This document shows, piece by piece, positions 27,286 through 35,529 of a stretch of 64,000 bases of DNA. Made by a program: the position numbers and the translations under genes. Source of the DNA: Flagellimonas meridianipacifica (lineage in GTDB: Bacteria > Bacteroidota > Bacteroidia > Flavobacteriales > Flavobacteriaceae); assembly GCF_003001695.1 (NCBI RefSeq), contig NZ_PVYX01000001.1, positions 1,674,001 through 1,738,000 of the forward strand, in the 5' to 3' direction. Under the pieces are notes generated by a model. It worked only from the letters and a program-made list of their open reading frames with translations. It made no database searches and was not told the origin of the DNA. Each line of letters starts with the position of its first letter. Position 1 is the stretch's first letter.

Positions 27286-27834
27286 ATGCAAGTACAGCAG
27301 ACAGAAATAGCGGGATGCTATATCATAGAACCAAAAGTATTTGAGGACAAAAGGGGTTACTTTTTTGAAAGCTTCAGCCAAAGCAAGTTTGAGCAACTTA
27401 CAGGAATAACTTCGCAATTTGTTCAGGATAATGAGTCCTTTTCAACCAAAGGGGTATTGCGTGGATTGCACTTTCAAAAAGGAGAACATGCCCAAGCGAA
27501 GTTGGTGCGCGTGGTGGAAGGCGAAGTTTTGGATGTAGCTGTGGATATTCGCCCAGAATCAAAAACCTTTGGTAAGGTAGTTACGACTTTGCTTTCTTCA
27601 AAAAATAAAAAACAGATGTACGTTCCCAGGGGTTGTGCCCACGGATTTGTAACTTTGAGCGATACAGCTACTTTTTTCTATAAGTGTGACAATTACTATA
27701 ATGCAGCGTCCGAAGGAGGCATCTTGTATAACGATCCAAGCTTTAATATCGATTGGATTTTGAATGAAGAAGATTTGATTATTTCAGAAAAAGACAAGCT
27801 TTTGCCTGTTTTTAAAGAAGCAGTTCCCCATTAA
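27286..27834 (+). CDS. rfbC: dTDP-4-dehydrorhamnose 3,5-epimerase
   Basis: A 182-residue cupin-fold RmlC. RGLHFQKGEHAQAKLVRV contains the catalytic His and the binding strand, VPRGCAHGFVTLSD is the second signature, and FFYKCDNYYN supplies the active-site Tyr. It epimerises C3 and C5 of dTDP-4-keto-6-deoxyglucose. Its position between rmlA and rmlD fits the pathway. Confidence 0.97.
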   Translation: MQVQQTEIAGCYIIEPKVFEDKRGYFFESFSQSKFEQLTGITSQFVQDNESFSTKGVLRGLHFQKGEHAQAKLVRVVEGEVLDVAVDIRPESKTFGKVVTTLLSSKNKKQMYVPRGCAHGFVTLSDTATFFYKCDNYYNAASEGGILYNDPSFNIDWILNEEDLIISEKDKLLPVFKEAVPH

Positions 27835-27851
27835 CAAGATTTAGAAAACCT

Positions 27852-28721
27852 ATGAAAATATTGGTCACCGGAGCTTCCGGGCAGTTAGGTAGTACATTGA
27901 AGGCCATGGCCTCAACAAAACAAACTGAAGGTCTGAACTTCATGTTCAAGTCTTCCTCTGAATTGGATATTACCGATTTTGAAGCAGTTCGTGAGGAAAT
28001 GCTTTCTTCAAATTATGCATACTGTATCAATTGTGCAGCCTATACCAATGTGGACAAGGCGGAATCCGAAAAAAACTTAGCGTATCAAATCAACGTAAGT
28101 GGGGCTAGAACCTTAGCTTTGAATTGCAATGAAAGCAAGACCGTTCTCATCCATATTTCTACGGATTTTGTCTTTGATGGTTTTTTGAATACACCTTATG
28201 TAGAAGAAGATATTGCTCGCCCGATTGGATTTTATGGAGATACCAAGTACAAAGGGGAACGGGCTATTATCAACAATTTAGATGAGTATTTCATTATAAG
28301 AACCTCATGGCTATATTCTGAGTTTGGCCATAATTTTATGAAGACTATGTTGCGTTTGGGCAACGAGAAAAAAGAACTTTCTGTAGTATATGACCAAATA
28401 GGAACACCTACCTATGCCCATGATTTAGCTGAGGTTTTGTTGCATATTATTAAAGCACATAGTATCGATTACGGCGTGTATCACTATAGCAATGAAGGGG
28501 TGGCGAGCTGGTACGATTTTGCCAAAGCTATTTTTGATATCAATAAGATATCCATTCAACTAAGTCCTATTCGTTCTGAAGAATATCCTACGCCAGCCGA
28601 ACGCCCCAAGTTCAGCGTAATGGACAAGGATAAAATCAAGAAAACCTTCAATCTAGATATTCCTTATTGGAAGGACAGTCTGGAGGTAGCCCTTAAGGCG
28701 CATGCTAAAATTGATATTTAA
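27852..28721 (+). CDS. rfbD: dTDP-4-dehydrorhamnose reductase
   Basis: 289 residues, SDR fold. TGASGQLGS is the cofactor motif, CINCAAYTNVDKAES and ISTDFVFDG are typical of RmlD, and YGDTKYKGE holds the catalytic Tyr and Lys. It performs the last step to dTDP-L-rhamnose. It ends the rml operon; 135 non-coding bases separate it from the convergent SRPBCC gene. Confidence 0.96.
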   Translation: MKILVTGASGQLGSTLKAMASTKQTEGLNFMFKSSSELDITDFEAVREEMLSSNYAYCINCAAYTNVDKAESEKNLAYQINVSGARTLALNCNESKTVLIHISTDFVFDGFLNTPYVEEDIARPIGFYGDTKYKGERAIINNLDEYFIIRTSWLYSEFGHNFMKTMLRLGNEKKELSVVYDQIGTPTYAHDLAEVLLHIIKAHSIDYGVYHYSNEGVASWYDFAKAIFDINKISIQLSPIRSEEYPTPAERPKFSVMDKDKIKKTFNLDIPYWKDSLEVALKAHAKIDI

Positions 28722-28856
28722 TTATTTGTGTGTCAGTTCTGTTTTGTTCGGGGTTGCCTAGTTTGATACTTTCCGAAAGATTTAATTGTACCCATCAATA
28801 TAGTTTGTAGTGGATTACCAGTTTTTATTACACAATGTTGTGATAGTTTTTAAAAA

Positions 28857-29459
28857 TCAAGGATTACTCTTGGAACTTCTTTTGTACTCTTTTTTGATAG
28901 CTCTGAAATTATCCTTTGTTACCTTTTCACCGGTATTAACATTATGTTCAATAGCAATAGCATAATCCGCGATTAATTTTTTAAAACTTCCTTTTGCTAT
29001 CGAACCCATAAAGGCAGGTTTCGTTCTAAAGGTCATATCAAAAACAAATCTAGAAGTGTCGTCGTCAATTTTTTCAATCTTATAAATTGCGTACGTGTAA
29101 TCTGGATTGACTGGAAATTTCCCCGCTTGATATAATACATTTTTAAATGTATAATTTTCGGGGTCATAGTTTATCATTTTCTCCTTAAGGAATTTTGTTC
29201 CTTTTTCATTGAAATTGCAAACTCTTTCAGCACCTTCACCTCCCTTTAACGAGCCATTTACATAATTTGAGCTCACAATTTTAGGGTGCGAATATGCAAC
29301 CGCTCCGTAATCTTCCCCAACTACTTTCCACACCTTATCGATAGGTGCTTTTATAATATGGGAAACCACAAAGTGCTGGGTTTTCTTTGGCTTTTCTTGA
29401 GCAAAAATCCCTTGAAAAAATAGAACTACTATAACTAAACCTAACATTTCTTTTTTCAT
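28857..29459 (-). CDS. exported SRPBCC-fold protein
   Basis: 200 residues from the ATG at 29459 (a GTG one codon upstream is possible). A Sec signal peptide (about 1-20, ending IFAQE) is followed by a START/SRPBCC polyketide-cyclase-like domain beginning HFVVSHIIKAPIDKVWKVV, with GGEGAERVCNFNE in the middle. SRPBCC proteins bind hydrophobic ligands, but no enzyme activity can be assigned. It follows a second SRPBCC gene and an AraC regulator in the same direction, probably one operon. The three genes look more AT-rich than the EPS locus. Confidence 0.82.
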   Translation of the reverse strand: MKKEMLGLVIVVLFFQGIFAQEKPKKTQHFVVSHIIKAPIDKVWKVVGEDYGAVAYSHPKIVSSNYVNGSLKGGEGAERVCNFNEKGTKFLKEKMINYDPENYTFKNVLYQAGKFPVNPDYTYAIYKIEKIDDDTSRFVFDMTFRTKPAFMGSIAKGSFKKLIADYAIAIEHNVNTGEKVTKDNFRAIKKEYKRSSKSNP

Positions 29460-29501
29460 CACTCTATATGTTTTAAATAATTGAAAACTTAAATAAGGGT
29501 A

Positions 29502-29999
29502 TCAAGCAGCATACTTTTTAGCTGCCATAACTTTCCTTGGATGCGGTTGATTATTTTCTACGTAATACTTGAAATCTTCAACCAAGATTTTAGCCATTTT
29601 ATTGAATTGTAATTTTATCATTGGCTTCATCAAATTCCCTATGAATCCCTTGGGTTCAAGATGTGCCTTCATTATAATCTCTGTTTGATTGGCATATTTT
29701 GATACTAATCTCCAGCTGTTTTTGCCTGATTTCATTATGCTCGGCAAACCGGTTATGATTTCATATGACAAAAAATAGTTGTCCGAATCGAACTCCAATA
29801 GTCTTTCCGAAATATCACCCATTCCATCTACATTGCAACCTCTAATATTACAGGAAGCACCATTTATACCCAAGGCGTCATCACCTTCAGAATGATTTAC
29901 GGGAGAAGCCCATTTATAAATTTGAGTGTATTGATTCCCTAAAACCTCCCAGCATTCTGCTATGGTTTTGTTGATTAACATTTTGCGTTGTATTACCAT
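29502..29999 (-). CDS. cytosolic SRPBCC-fold protein
   Basis: 165 residues with no signal peptide. An SRPBCC ligand-binding fold is suggested by the N-terminal KMLINKTIAECWEVLGNQY strand and helix and by the GNLMKPMIKLQFNKMAKIL C-terminal helix. It resembles its downstream neighbour in layout but not closely in sequence. It lies 42 bases upstream of the exported SRPBCC gene and 103 bases downstream of the AraC gene. The ligand is unknown. Confidence 0.78.
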   Translation of the reverse strand: MVIQRKMLINKTIAECWEVLGNQYTQIYKWASPVNHSEGDDALGINGASCNIRGCNVDGMGDISERLLEFDSDNYFLSYEIITGLPSIMKSGKNSWRLVSKYANQTEIIMKAHLEPKGFIGNLMKPMIKLQFNKMAKILVEDFKYYVENNQPHPRKVMAAKKYAA

Positions 30000-30102
30000 T
30001 GTATCAAGTTTTATTACTACAAAGGTCAGATAACGTAAAAGGAATGAATTGGGAATACCGTTCAGAAAATGGTGAATTCTGTTCTAAATAAACTATTGAA
30101 AA

Positions 30103-30957
30103 TCAATTTGTTTGTTTTCTGAATTTATTGGGTGTGGTGTTAAAGTGAGAAGCAAAAGCTTTAGTGAAATTTGAAGTATCCGAAAAACCAACATCATAAC
30201 AAATTGAAGCGATAGATTCGTTGGTGTTTTTTAGTAAGTGGGCAGCCTTTTTCATTCTCTTCTCACGAATGTAGCTGGCGGGTGTTCTTCCATAATTTTC
30301 TAAAAACCTTCTCTTAAATGTTGAAATACTCATGTTGCAGAGAAAGGCCAATTGCTTAATGGTGATTGGGTTGTAGCAATGTGAATTGATAATTTCTTTA
30401 AAAGACACCTGACTGGGGTTAAAGATGTCAGACAAGATTTCTTTAATTTTCTCGGCCTCTTCAGAATTCGTATTAAGCAAGATGAGTATGATTTCCTTCA
30501 CTTTATGGACTATCAACTCATCAGTAACTAATGCGGGGTTTTCAAATAGAAGTAATAGCCCATCTATGTAATTATTAAGAATAGTGTCTACAACTATTCG
30601 GCTTACTATACATTGCGTTTTGCTGATATTGTTTTCTTGTAAAAATTTTGGTAAGCCTTCATTAAAAGCCAGTTTAATCAGGTCAGGATAAAAATGAATT
30701 GCCACAACTTCGGATGATTCTTTGTAATTGGATTTGGGGGCTGAAGTAAAATATTGCCCACATTTCATAATCATACATTCCCTGTCCTTTATAGTTTCTT
30801 TGTTCAGCTGACTGAATATATCGAAGTTTCCTTTTACGTTGTAGAGTAGACAGGCCTCATCTTGCATAACTCGGTTAACTGTCATCGGCGTGCTATATTT
30901 TACGCGTTCTAAGACGATTTTTCCGTTTAGGTCAAAATGTTGGTGATTTAGAATCAT
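30103..30957 (-). CDS. AraC-family transcriptional regulator
   Basis: 284 residues. The C-terminal double HTH domain (about 185-284) has ITIKQLAFLCNMSISTFKRR, then TPASYIREKRMKKAAHLL and IASICYDVGFSDTSNFTKAF. The N-terminal 150 residues form a poorly conserved, probably cupin-like sensor domain. It lies first in line with the two SRPBCC genes and probably controls them. Confidence 0.9.
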   Translation of the reverse strand: MILNHQHFDLNGKIVLERVKYSTPMTVNRVMQDEACLLYNVKGNFDIFSQLNKETIKDRECMIMKCGQYFTSAPKSNYKESSEVVAIHFYPDLIKLAFNEGLPKFLQENNISKTQCIVSRIVVDTILNNYIDGLLLLFENPALVTDELIVHKVKEIILILLNTNSEEAEKIKEILSDIFNPSQVSFKEIINSHCYNPITIKQLAFLCNMSISTFKRRFLENYGRTPASYIREKRMKKAAHLLKNTNESIASICYDVGFSDTSNFTKAFASHFNTTPNKFRKQTN

Positions 30958-31252
30958 GCTTTATCAAAGGTAGAAAAGCTACCTAATGAATAATGGTGAA
31001 TTTGGTTCAGAATAGATGTTGATTTGGTTCGAGTTGGAATGTAAGGGAACAATCGGGAGATAGCTCCGTTTTAATAAGCTATATGGTCCGATAAGTGAAG
31101 TTCGGGAAAGTCCAGTTAAAAGTGCTAAGCCAAATCAACGGCTACTTGCTATGGATTTACAGTTAAGCTACGGTTATTCTAATCCGTGTTTAGAGCAACA
31201 CAAAAACTAGTTTGTGCTAATTCGTGAAATTCGTGTCCAAGAATGAACTGCA
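30958..31252. other. 295-base intergenic region
   Basis: I see no coding frame. Near 31219-31236 there is a short tandem repeat of period 9 (AATTCGTGA, AATTCGTGT), which may belong to a dispersed intergenic repeat. The rest should hold the promoter of the AraC gene and the 3' end of the DUF4407 transcript, but no clear box or terminator is visible. Confidence 0.3.
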
Positions 31253-32353
31253 CTATAGCCCCTTAATCTGAATATTTTGAAATGAGTCTGCTTGTAGCCT
31301 AAGAAGCTCTTCGGCTTTCTCTTTTTTGTATCGGTAAAGTTCTTCCTCATCTTTAATGTCAGCATAAACCTTTTCGTTCAATGCACCATCAGTGGCAAGT
31401 AACAGTTTGCGTTGTTCCACTTTTTGGGTTACCCAAGTGGCTACAACGCTCTCTTGCTCCTCAAACTTATAATCGTATTCACCTCGTGGAGCCAATAGCT
31501 TTGCCAAAATTGGAGCAGTCTCTATGGCCAGGAACAGCAAAAAGATAAAGAATGAGGGAAACCAGGGTAGTTTACCCAAGGCGTTGATACGAGCCATCAA
31601 ACCGTCAAACCCATCAATAATAGGTTGTGAGTTTTCAACCGCAGAATTATAATCCACACCAAGTGCAGCAATTTGTGCTTCTATGTTTTCAATCTTCGCC
31701 CCATTGGTTTCTTTCAATTGATTTAACTCAGCCAAATAGGCGTCATGCTTTTCCCGCTTCTCCTTGTAAACAGGTCCTTTTCCCAAAAGTCCGGTACCCG
31801 CTGTACCTTCAGCCTCAGAGATGTACGTGTCGTACAAGGCGTTGGTCTCCGCTTCTTTAGAGGCAATCTCGGCTTTTAGATTTGTTATTTCCTGATTGAG
31901 GCCTTCAATGGTAGGCGTGTATTGGAGTGCTAACTGTTCTTTATTGGACAGAGTCATTGCATTTTTTTCTTCCAACAACACCTGATTGATTTCCTTCTCG
32001 AAGATTTTCATTTCCAAGGGTTTTGAAATCACTACGGCGATTATAATAGCCAGAAGGATTCTAGGAGCTGCTTGGAGCAATTCGCTTTTAATATTGTCCC
32101 TTTTTTTGATGGTAGATACGATGTATCGGTCCAGATTGAAAATCAAAAGGCCCCAAATCAATCCGAAGAAAATAGCGGTGTATACATTGTCAAAAACGGT
32201 ATGAAGCGCATAACCGCTGGCAATAAAGGCCATGACTGCGGTAAAGAAAACGGTAGCGCCAATTCCAGCATATTTATTGCGTTCCCCATTGGAACAAGTT
32301 TCTAAAATTTGGGTGTCGGCTCCTGAGCAGAAAATGAAAAATCGTTGCAACAT
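31253..32353 (-). CDS. DUF4407 integral membrane protein
   Basis: 366 residues. Three N-terminal TM helices (about 28-50, 58-78, 93-112) include the family motif NLDRYIVSTIKK. A long coiled-coil region (about 120-225) follows, then a fourth TM (FFIFLLFLAIETAPILAKLL, about 263-282) and a charged cytosolic tail (to 366). This is the usual layout of the Bacteroidota DUF4407 family, whose function is unknown. It has no obvious functional neighbour. Confidence 0.85.
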   Translation of the reverse strand: MLQRFFIFCSGADTQILETCSNGERNKYAGIGATVFFTAVMAFIASGYALHTVFDNVYTAIFFGLIWGLLIFNLDRYIVSTIKKRDNIKSELLQAAPRILLAIIIAVVISKPLEMKIFEKEINQVLLEEKNAMTLSNKEQLALQYTPTIEGLNQEITNLKAEIASKEAETNALYDTYISEAEGTAGTGLLGKGPVYKEKREKHDAYLAELNQLKETNGAKIENIEAQIAALGVDYNSAVENSQPIIDGFDGLMARINALGKLPWFPSFFIFLLFLAIETAPILAKLLAPRGEYDYKFEEQESVVATWVTQKVEQRKLLLATDGALNEKVYADIKDEEELYRYKKEKAEELLRLQADSFQNIQIKGL

Positions 32354-32442
32354 GATAGTGTTCGTTTGGTTCTGATAGATTATTAGAACGCAATTTTCAT
32401 TGAATTGTTACAGTAAAGATTCCTAAATCAGGTCTTTAACGT

Positions 32443-33831
32443 TTATTTGGCAAGCTCCGTATAATATTTATAGAAATACGGAATGGTCTCAATGCCCTTA
32501 AGGAAGTTCCATACCCCAAAATGCTCGTTAGGTGAGTGAATGGCATCGCTGTCCAACCCGAATCCCATAAGAATGGTTTTGCTTTTCAAGACTTCTTCAA
32601 ATAGAGCTACAATAGGAATACTGCCTCCCGTTCGTTCTGGTACAGGTTTTTTTCCAAAAGTGGTCTCGTAGGCTTTTGCGGCGGCTTGATACCCAACGCT
32701 GTTCGTTTTGGTTACATAAGGTAATCCTCCATGGTGAGGGGTTACCTTTACTTTCACACCTTTAGGTGCAATGGATTCAAAGTGTTTCGTAAACAGTTCA
32801 GTAATTTCATCTGGATCTTGATTGGGCACCAATCGCATGGAGATTTTGGCAAAGGCCTTGCTCGCAATAACGGTTTTGGCACCTTCACCGGTATACCCTC
32901 CCCAAATACCATTGACATCCAAGGTAGGTCTAATGGAATAGCGTTCTGGAGTTCTGTATCCTTTTTCTCCGTAAACATCGTCAATGTCCAAAGCCTTTTT
33001 ATACGCTTCTAAATCAAAAGGAGCTTCTGCCATTTCTGCTCTTTCGGCATCGGAGAGTTCCTCGACTTTATCATAGAACTTAGGAATTGTGATATGCCCG
33101 TTTTCATCATGCAATGAAGCAATCATTTTGCTTAATATGTTGATGGGATTGGGAACCGCTCCGCCGTAGATACCCGAGTGTAAATCCCGGTTGGGTCCTG
33201 TAACCTCAATTTCAACATAACTCAGCCCTCGAAGCCCTGTAGTGATGGAGGGAATATCATTGGCAATCATACCTGTATCGGAAATCAAAATAATGTCGTT
33301 GGCCAATTTATCTTTATGGTCTTCCAAAAAATCTGCAAGGCTGTCACTGCCCACTTCTTCCTCGCCTTCTATCATGAATTTTACATTGCAGGGAAGTTGA
33401 TTGTTTTTGATCATAAACTCGACGGCCTTTACATGCATAAACATCTGTCCCTTGTCGTCACAGGCACCGCGAGCAAAGATGGCACCCTCAGGATGTAGTT
33501 CTGTCTCCTTGATGACGGGTTCAAAAGGAGGGGATTCCCATAGTTCCATAGGGTCGGGGGGTTGCACATCATAGTGTCCATAGACCAAAACCGTGGGTAA
33601 GTTGGGGTCAATGATTTTTTCGGCATAGACCACAGGGTAACCTTTGGTTTCGCATATCTCAGTTTTATCACAACCTGCCTCAATCAATGATTTTTCAACG
33701 GCCTTTGCAGTCTCGAGGACATCTTGTGAAAAAGCAGTATCAGCGCTGATTGAAGGGATTTTTAAAAGGTCAATAAGTTCGTTTACGAATCGGTCTTTGT
33801 GGGTGTTGATGTAGTCGTTGATTTGTTCCAT
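32443..33831 (-). CDS. M20 family dipeptidase
   Basis: 462 residues. Metal-binding motifs of M20 zinc peptidases are in order: VLVYGHYDVQPPDP (first metal His and catalytic Asp), RGACDDKGQMFMHV (bridging Asp), EGEEEVGS (general base and metal Glu) and DSDAIHSPNEHFG (last metal His). A dimerisation lid domain (about 210-365) lies between. It is a cytosolic carboxy- or dipeptidase of the CNDP type, without a signal peptide. A single-gene unit divergent from tRNA-Leu. Confidence 0.93.
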   Translation of the reverse strand: MEQINDYINTHKDRFVNELIDLLKIPSISADTAFSQDVLETAKAVEKSLIEAGCDKTEICETKGYPVVYAEKIIDPNLPTVLVYGHYDVQPPDPMELWESPPFEPVIKETELHPEGAIFARGACDDKGQMFMHVKAVEFMIKNNQLPCNVKFMIEGEEEVGSDSLADFLEDHKDKLANDIILISDTGMIANDIPSITTGLRGLSYVEIEVTGPNRDLHSGIYGGAVPNPINILSKMIASLHDENGHITIPKFYDKVEELSDAERAEMAEAPFDLEAYKKALDIDDVYGEKGYRTPERYSIRPTLDVNGIWGGYTGEGAKTVIASKAFAKISMRLVPNQDPDEITELFTKHFESIAPKGVKVKVTPHHGGLPYVTKTNSVGYQAAAKAYETTFGKKPVPERTGGSIPIVALFEEVLKSKTILMGFGLDSDAIHSPNEHFGVWNFLKGIETIPYFYKYYTELAK

Positions 33832-33909
33832 GAAATAGTTAAAAAGGATACTAAATGTACAAAAAACAAGTTTTTAAAGACAGCCGATATGCAAATCGGA
33901 AAATTGAAT

Positions 33910-33917
33910 TATATTTG
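33910..33917 (+). promoter_or_regulatory. -7 box of the tRNA-Leu promoter
   Basis: TATATTTG fits the Bacteroidota -7 consensus TAnnTTTG exactly and ends 10 bases before the tRNA. I see no convincing TTG at the expected -33 distance. Confidence 0.6.
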
Positions 33918-33927
33918 CACTCCTTCC

Positions 33928-34009
33928 GCGGATGTGGTGGAATTGGTAGACACGCTAGACTTAGGATCTAGTGCCGCGAGGCGTGGGGGTTCGACTCCCT
34001 TCATCCGCA
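33928..34009 (+). tRNA. tRNA-Leu (anticodon UAG)
   Basis: An 82-base tRNA. The acceptor stem pairs GCGGATG (33928-33934) with CATCCGC (34002-34008), with discriminator A. The D arm has TGGTAGA. The anticodon stem CTAGA/TCTAG encloses the loop CTTAGGA with anticodon TAG. A long variable arm (GTGCCGCGAGGCGT region) is typical of class II tRNAs, and the T arm has GGTTCGACTCC. CCA is not encoded. Confidence 0.95.
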
Positions 34010-34020
34010 CTTAGAAATAA

Positions 34021-34052
34021 AAAAAGGTCAGCTTTGAACAGCTGGCCTTTTT
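34021..34052 (+). terminator. rho-independent terminator after tRNA-Leu
   Basis: An 8-bp stem, GGTCAGCT (34026-34033) with AGCTGGCC (34040-34047) including one G-T pair, has a 6-base loop. It is preceded by an A-run and followed by TTTTT. Confidence 0.85.
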
Positions 34053-34167
34053 CATGACCAGGATTATCACAACCTCTAAAACACTAAAACACCAAAACGC
34101 AACTCAAAATTATGGGTTTGTGCTTAGCGCCACTACTCAAATGGGTTTAACTCTCAAGCAATTTTAA

Positions 34168-34911
34168 TCACTCCGATAAAATAGTCTGCAATATCTCGAA
34201 ATAACGGTTGGCAATAAATTGTGCGCCTGCCTCATTGTAATGTACATCGTCAGCGAGCATGGCATCTGTAAACCCTGTGGCCATATCTACTGTTAATACT
34301 TTTGATGTTGATGTACTTTGACTTTCGGCAATAGTAACCACATCCTCGATAATCTGATTGTATATGGCCAAAAATTCAGGTGTTTGTTCACTTGTCATTG
34401 GAGGTGCCGCTTGTTCTATAATGATTGTTGCGTTTGGATTTATAGCCTGTATGGCATCTACTATGGCATTGATATTCTCCAATACGCCTTCATAGGTAAT
34501 TGAAGTTAAATCATCATTGCCTCCAGGCGAACTAAAGAGCACAATGTCAGGAGTTCCAGATTCCCTCAGCCATTCATCAATCCCTAAACGTATTTCGGAA
34601 GAATTGATACCACCCCTCCCTTCATGATCTCTGTCAAACGATAGGCTATTAAAATCAGGATAGTTAGCGTTGTCATTTTCAGTGCCTATAAAGTCAAATT
34701 CGGCACCGCTACCTACCAAAAGCTTCCAAAGTTCGTAACGGTAGCTTTCATATTGAGGTCTTGCCCCAGCCACCCGAGAAGCACCTAACGGCATAATCTT
34801 GTTCTCGGAGTTGTTTGGGAGCGGTGTTTCTGAAACATTCTCGGGGTCACTGCTACAGGAAAAAAGTAGGAACACAAAGCCAAGAATAAAAGTATTGTGA
34901 TAATTCATCAT
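34168..34911 (-). CDS. SGNH/GDSL-hydrolase lipoprotein
   Basis: 247 residues. A lipoprotein signal ends at Cys19 (LLFSCSSD). The SGNH fold follows: block I IMPLGASRVAG with the probable nucleophile Ser45, block III SSPGGNDD with the oxyanion Asn, and block V DDVHYNEAG with the Asp-x-x-His pair. Block I usually reads GDS; here Asp is replaced by Ala. Relatives are secreted carbohydrate or lipid esterases. The substrate is unknown. The gene stands beside degraded outer-membrane genes, so the region may have been remodelled. Confidence 0.83.
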   Translation of the reverse strand: MMNYHNTFILGFVFLLFSCSSDPENVSETPLPNNSENKIMPLGASRVAGARPQYESYRYELWKLLVGSGAEFDFIGTENDNANYPDFNSLSFDRDHEGRGGINSSEIRLGIDEWLRESGTPDIVLFSSPGGNDDLTSITYEGVLENINAIVDAIQAINPNATIIIEQAAPPMTSEQTPEFLAIYNQIIEDVVTIAESQSTSTSKVLTVDMATGFTDAMLADDVHYNEAGAQFIANRYFEILQTILSE

Positions 34912-34963
34912 GATTTCCGTTTTGTTAGAGAACAGGTAAATGGGTGTTTACCCTACCCTTTTG

Positions 34964-35308
34964 TTAAAAATTTAATCGCAACAGAAAATTAGGGGTAAAT
35001 CCTAAAGATAGTTGCTCCAACTGGTCAATTTCCTGTAATCCGATTTGGGGATTAGCATCCACACGATAAAATACTGAGAGTGATACTTGACGAGTATAGA
35101 TATTTTGAACGGATATTCCTAATGTGCCTTGGTGGTTTTCGTTGTAAGATAATTTAAATCGATATTTCGCAGATGCGTCCAAACGATGGTAATCTGGCAA
35201 GCGTTGGCTGTTAATTGGGCCAAATTCAATGTCGCCCTCAACAAAATCGAATCCTACTACTAGTCTAAACAGAGCACCTGTTCTAAAATCCCAGCCTAAG
35301 GAAAACCT
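34964..35308 (-). pseudogene. C-terminal remnant of a TonB-dependent receptor
   Basis: Reading the minus strand from about 35308 gives an open frame of about 114 codons without a proper start. It ends in typical last beta-strands of a TonB-dependent receptor: GWDFRTGA, FGPINSQRLPDYHRLD, the turn NIYTRQ, and a C-terminal Phe (LLRLNF). Intact receptors have 700-1000 residues, so only the tail remains. A stop codon (TAG, 35309-35311) cuts the frame upstream. It lies 52 bases upstream of the SGNH lipoprotein gene. Confidence 0.7.
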
Positions 35309-35471
35309 CTACTTATCTATTTATAACCTTTTATTCACGGGTACTGTGTATAATCGTTTTAGGGAAACCAATACTATTAATTTAGCATCGCGCTCTTTTA
35401 GAGGGTATACAAATCAATATGCTGGAATTGGATTGCTATGGAGAATACAGGAATCAAAATCAAAGTCAATC
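35298..35471 (+). pseudogene. possible remnant of a second outer-membrane protein
   Basis: The plus strand continues an open frame from inside the opposing receptor remnant. From about 35298 it encodes beta-barrel-like strands (NLYLSIYNLLFTGTVYNRF, then YAGIGLLWRI) typical of the tail of an outer-membrane protein. No start codon belongs to it, and the frame runs into the terminator hairpin at 35472. It appears to be a second C-terminal fragment joined head to head with the TonB receptor tail. The family is not identified. Confidence 0.35.
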
Positions 35472-35508
35472 AAAAACCGACCGAAGTACCTTGACTACGG
35501 TCGGTTTA
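35472..35508. terminator. bidirectional rho-independent terminator
   Basis: A 10-bp perfect stem, AAACCGACCG (35474-35483) with CGGTCGGTTT (35498-35507), with three further inner pairs. On the minus strand the stem is followed by a T-run (complement of CAAAAA), suiting the SDR gene that ends at 35530. Confidence 0.8.
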
Positions 35509-35529
35509 ACTAAAGAGGGTAATTCAGTT

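Noticed and set aside
33799..34014. Plus-strand open frame of 71 codons
   Set aside because: It runs through the tRNA-Leu gene and its promoter; chance frame.
35229..35513. Plus-strand frame as an intact 94-residue gene
   Set aside because: Its first part is antisense to the TonB receptor tail and its end runs through a terminator hairpin. At most the middle is a remnant, so it is listed as a pseudogene.
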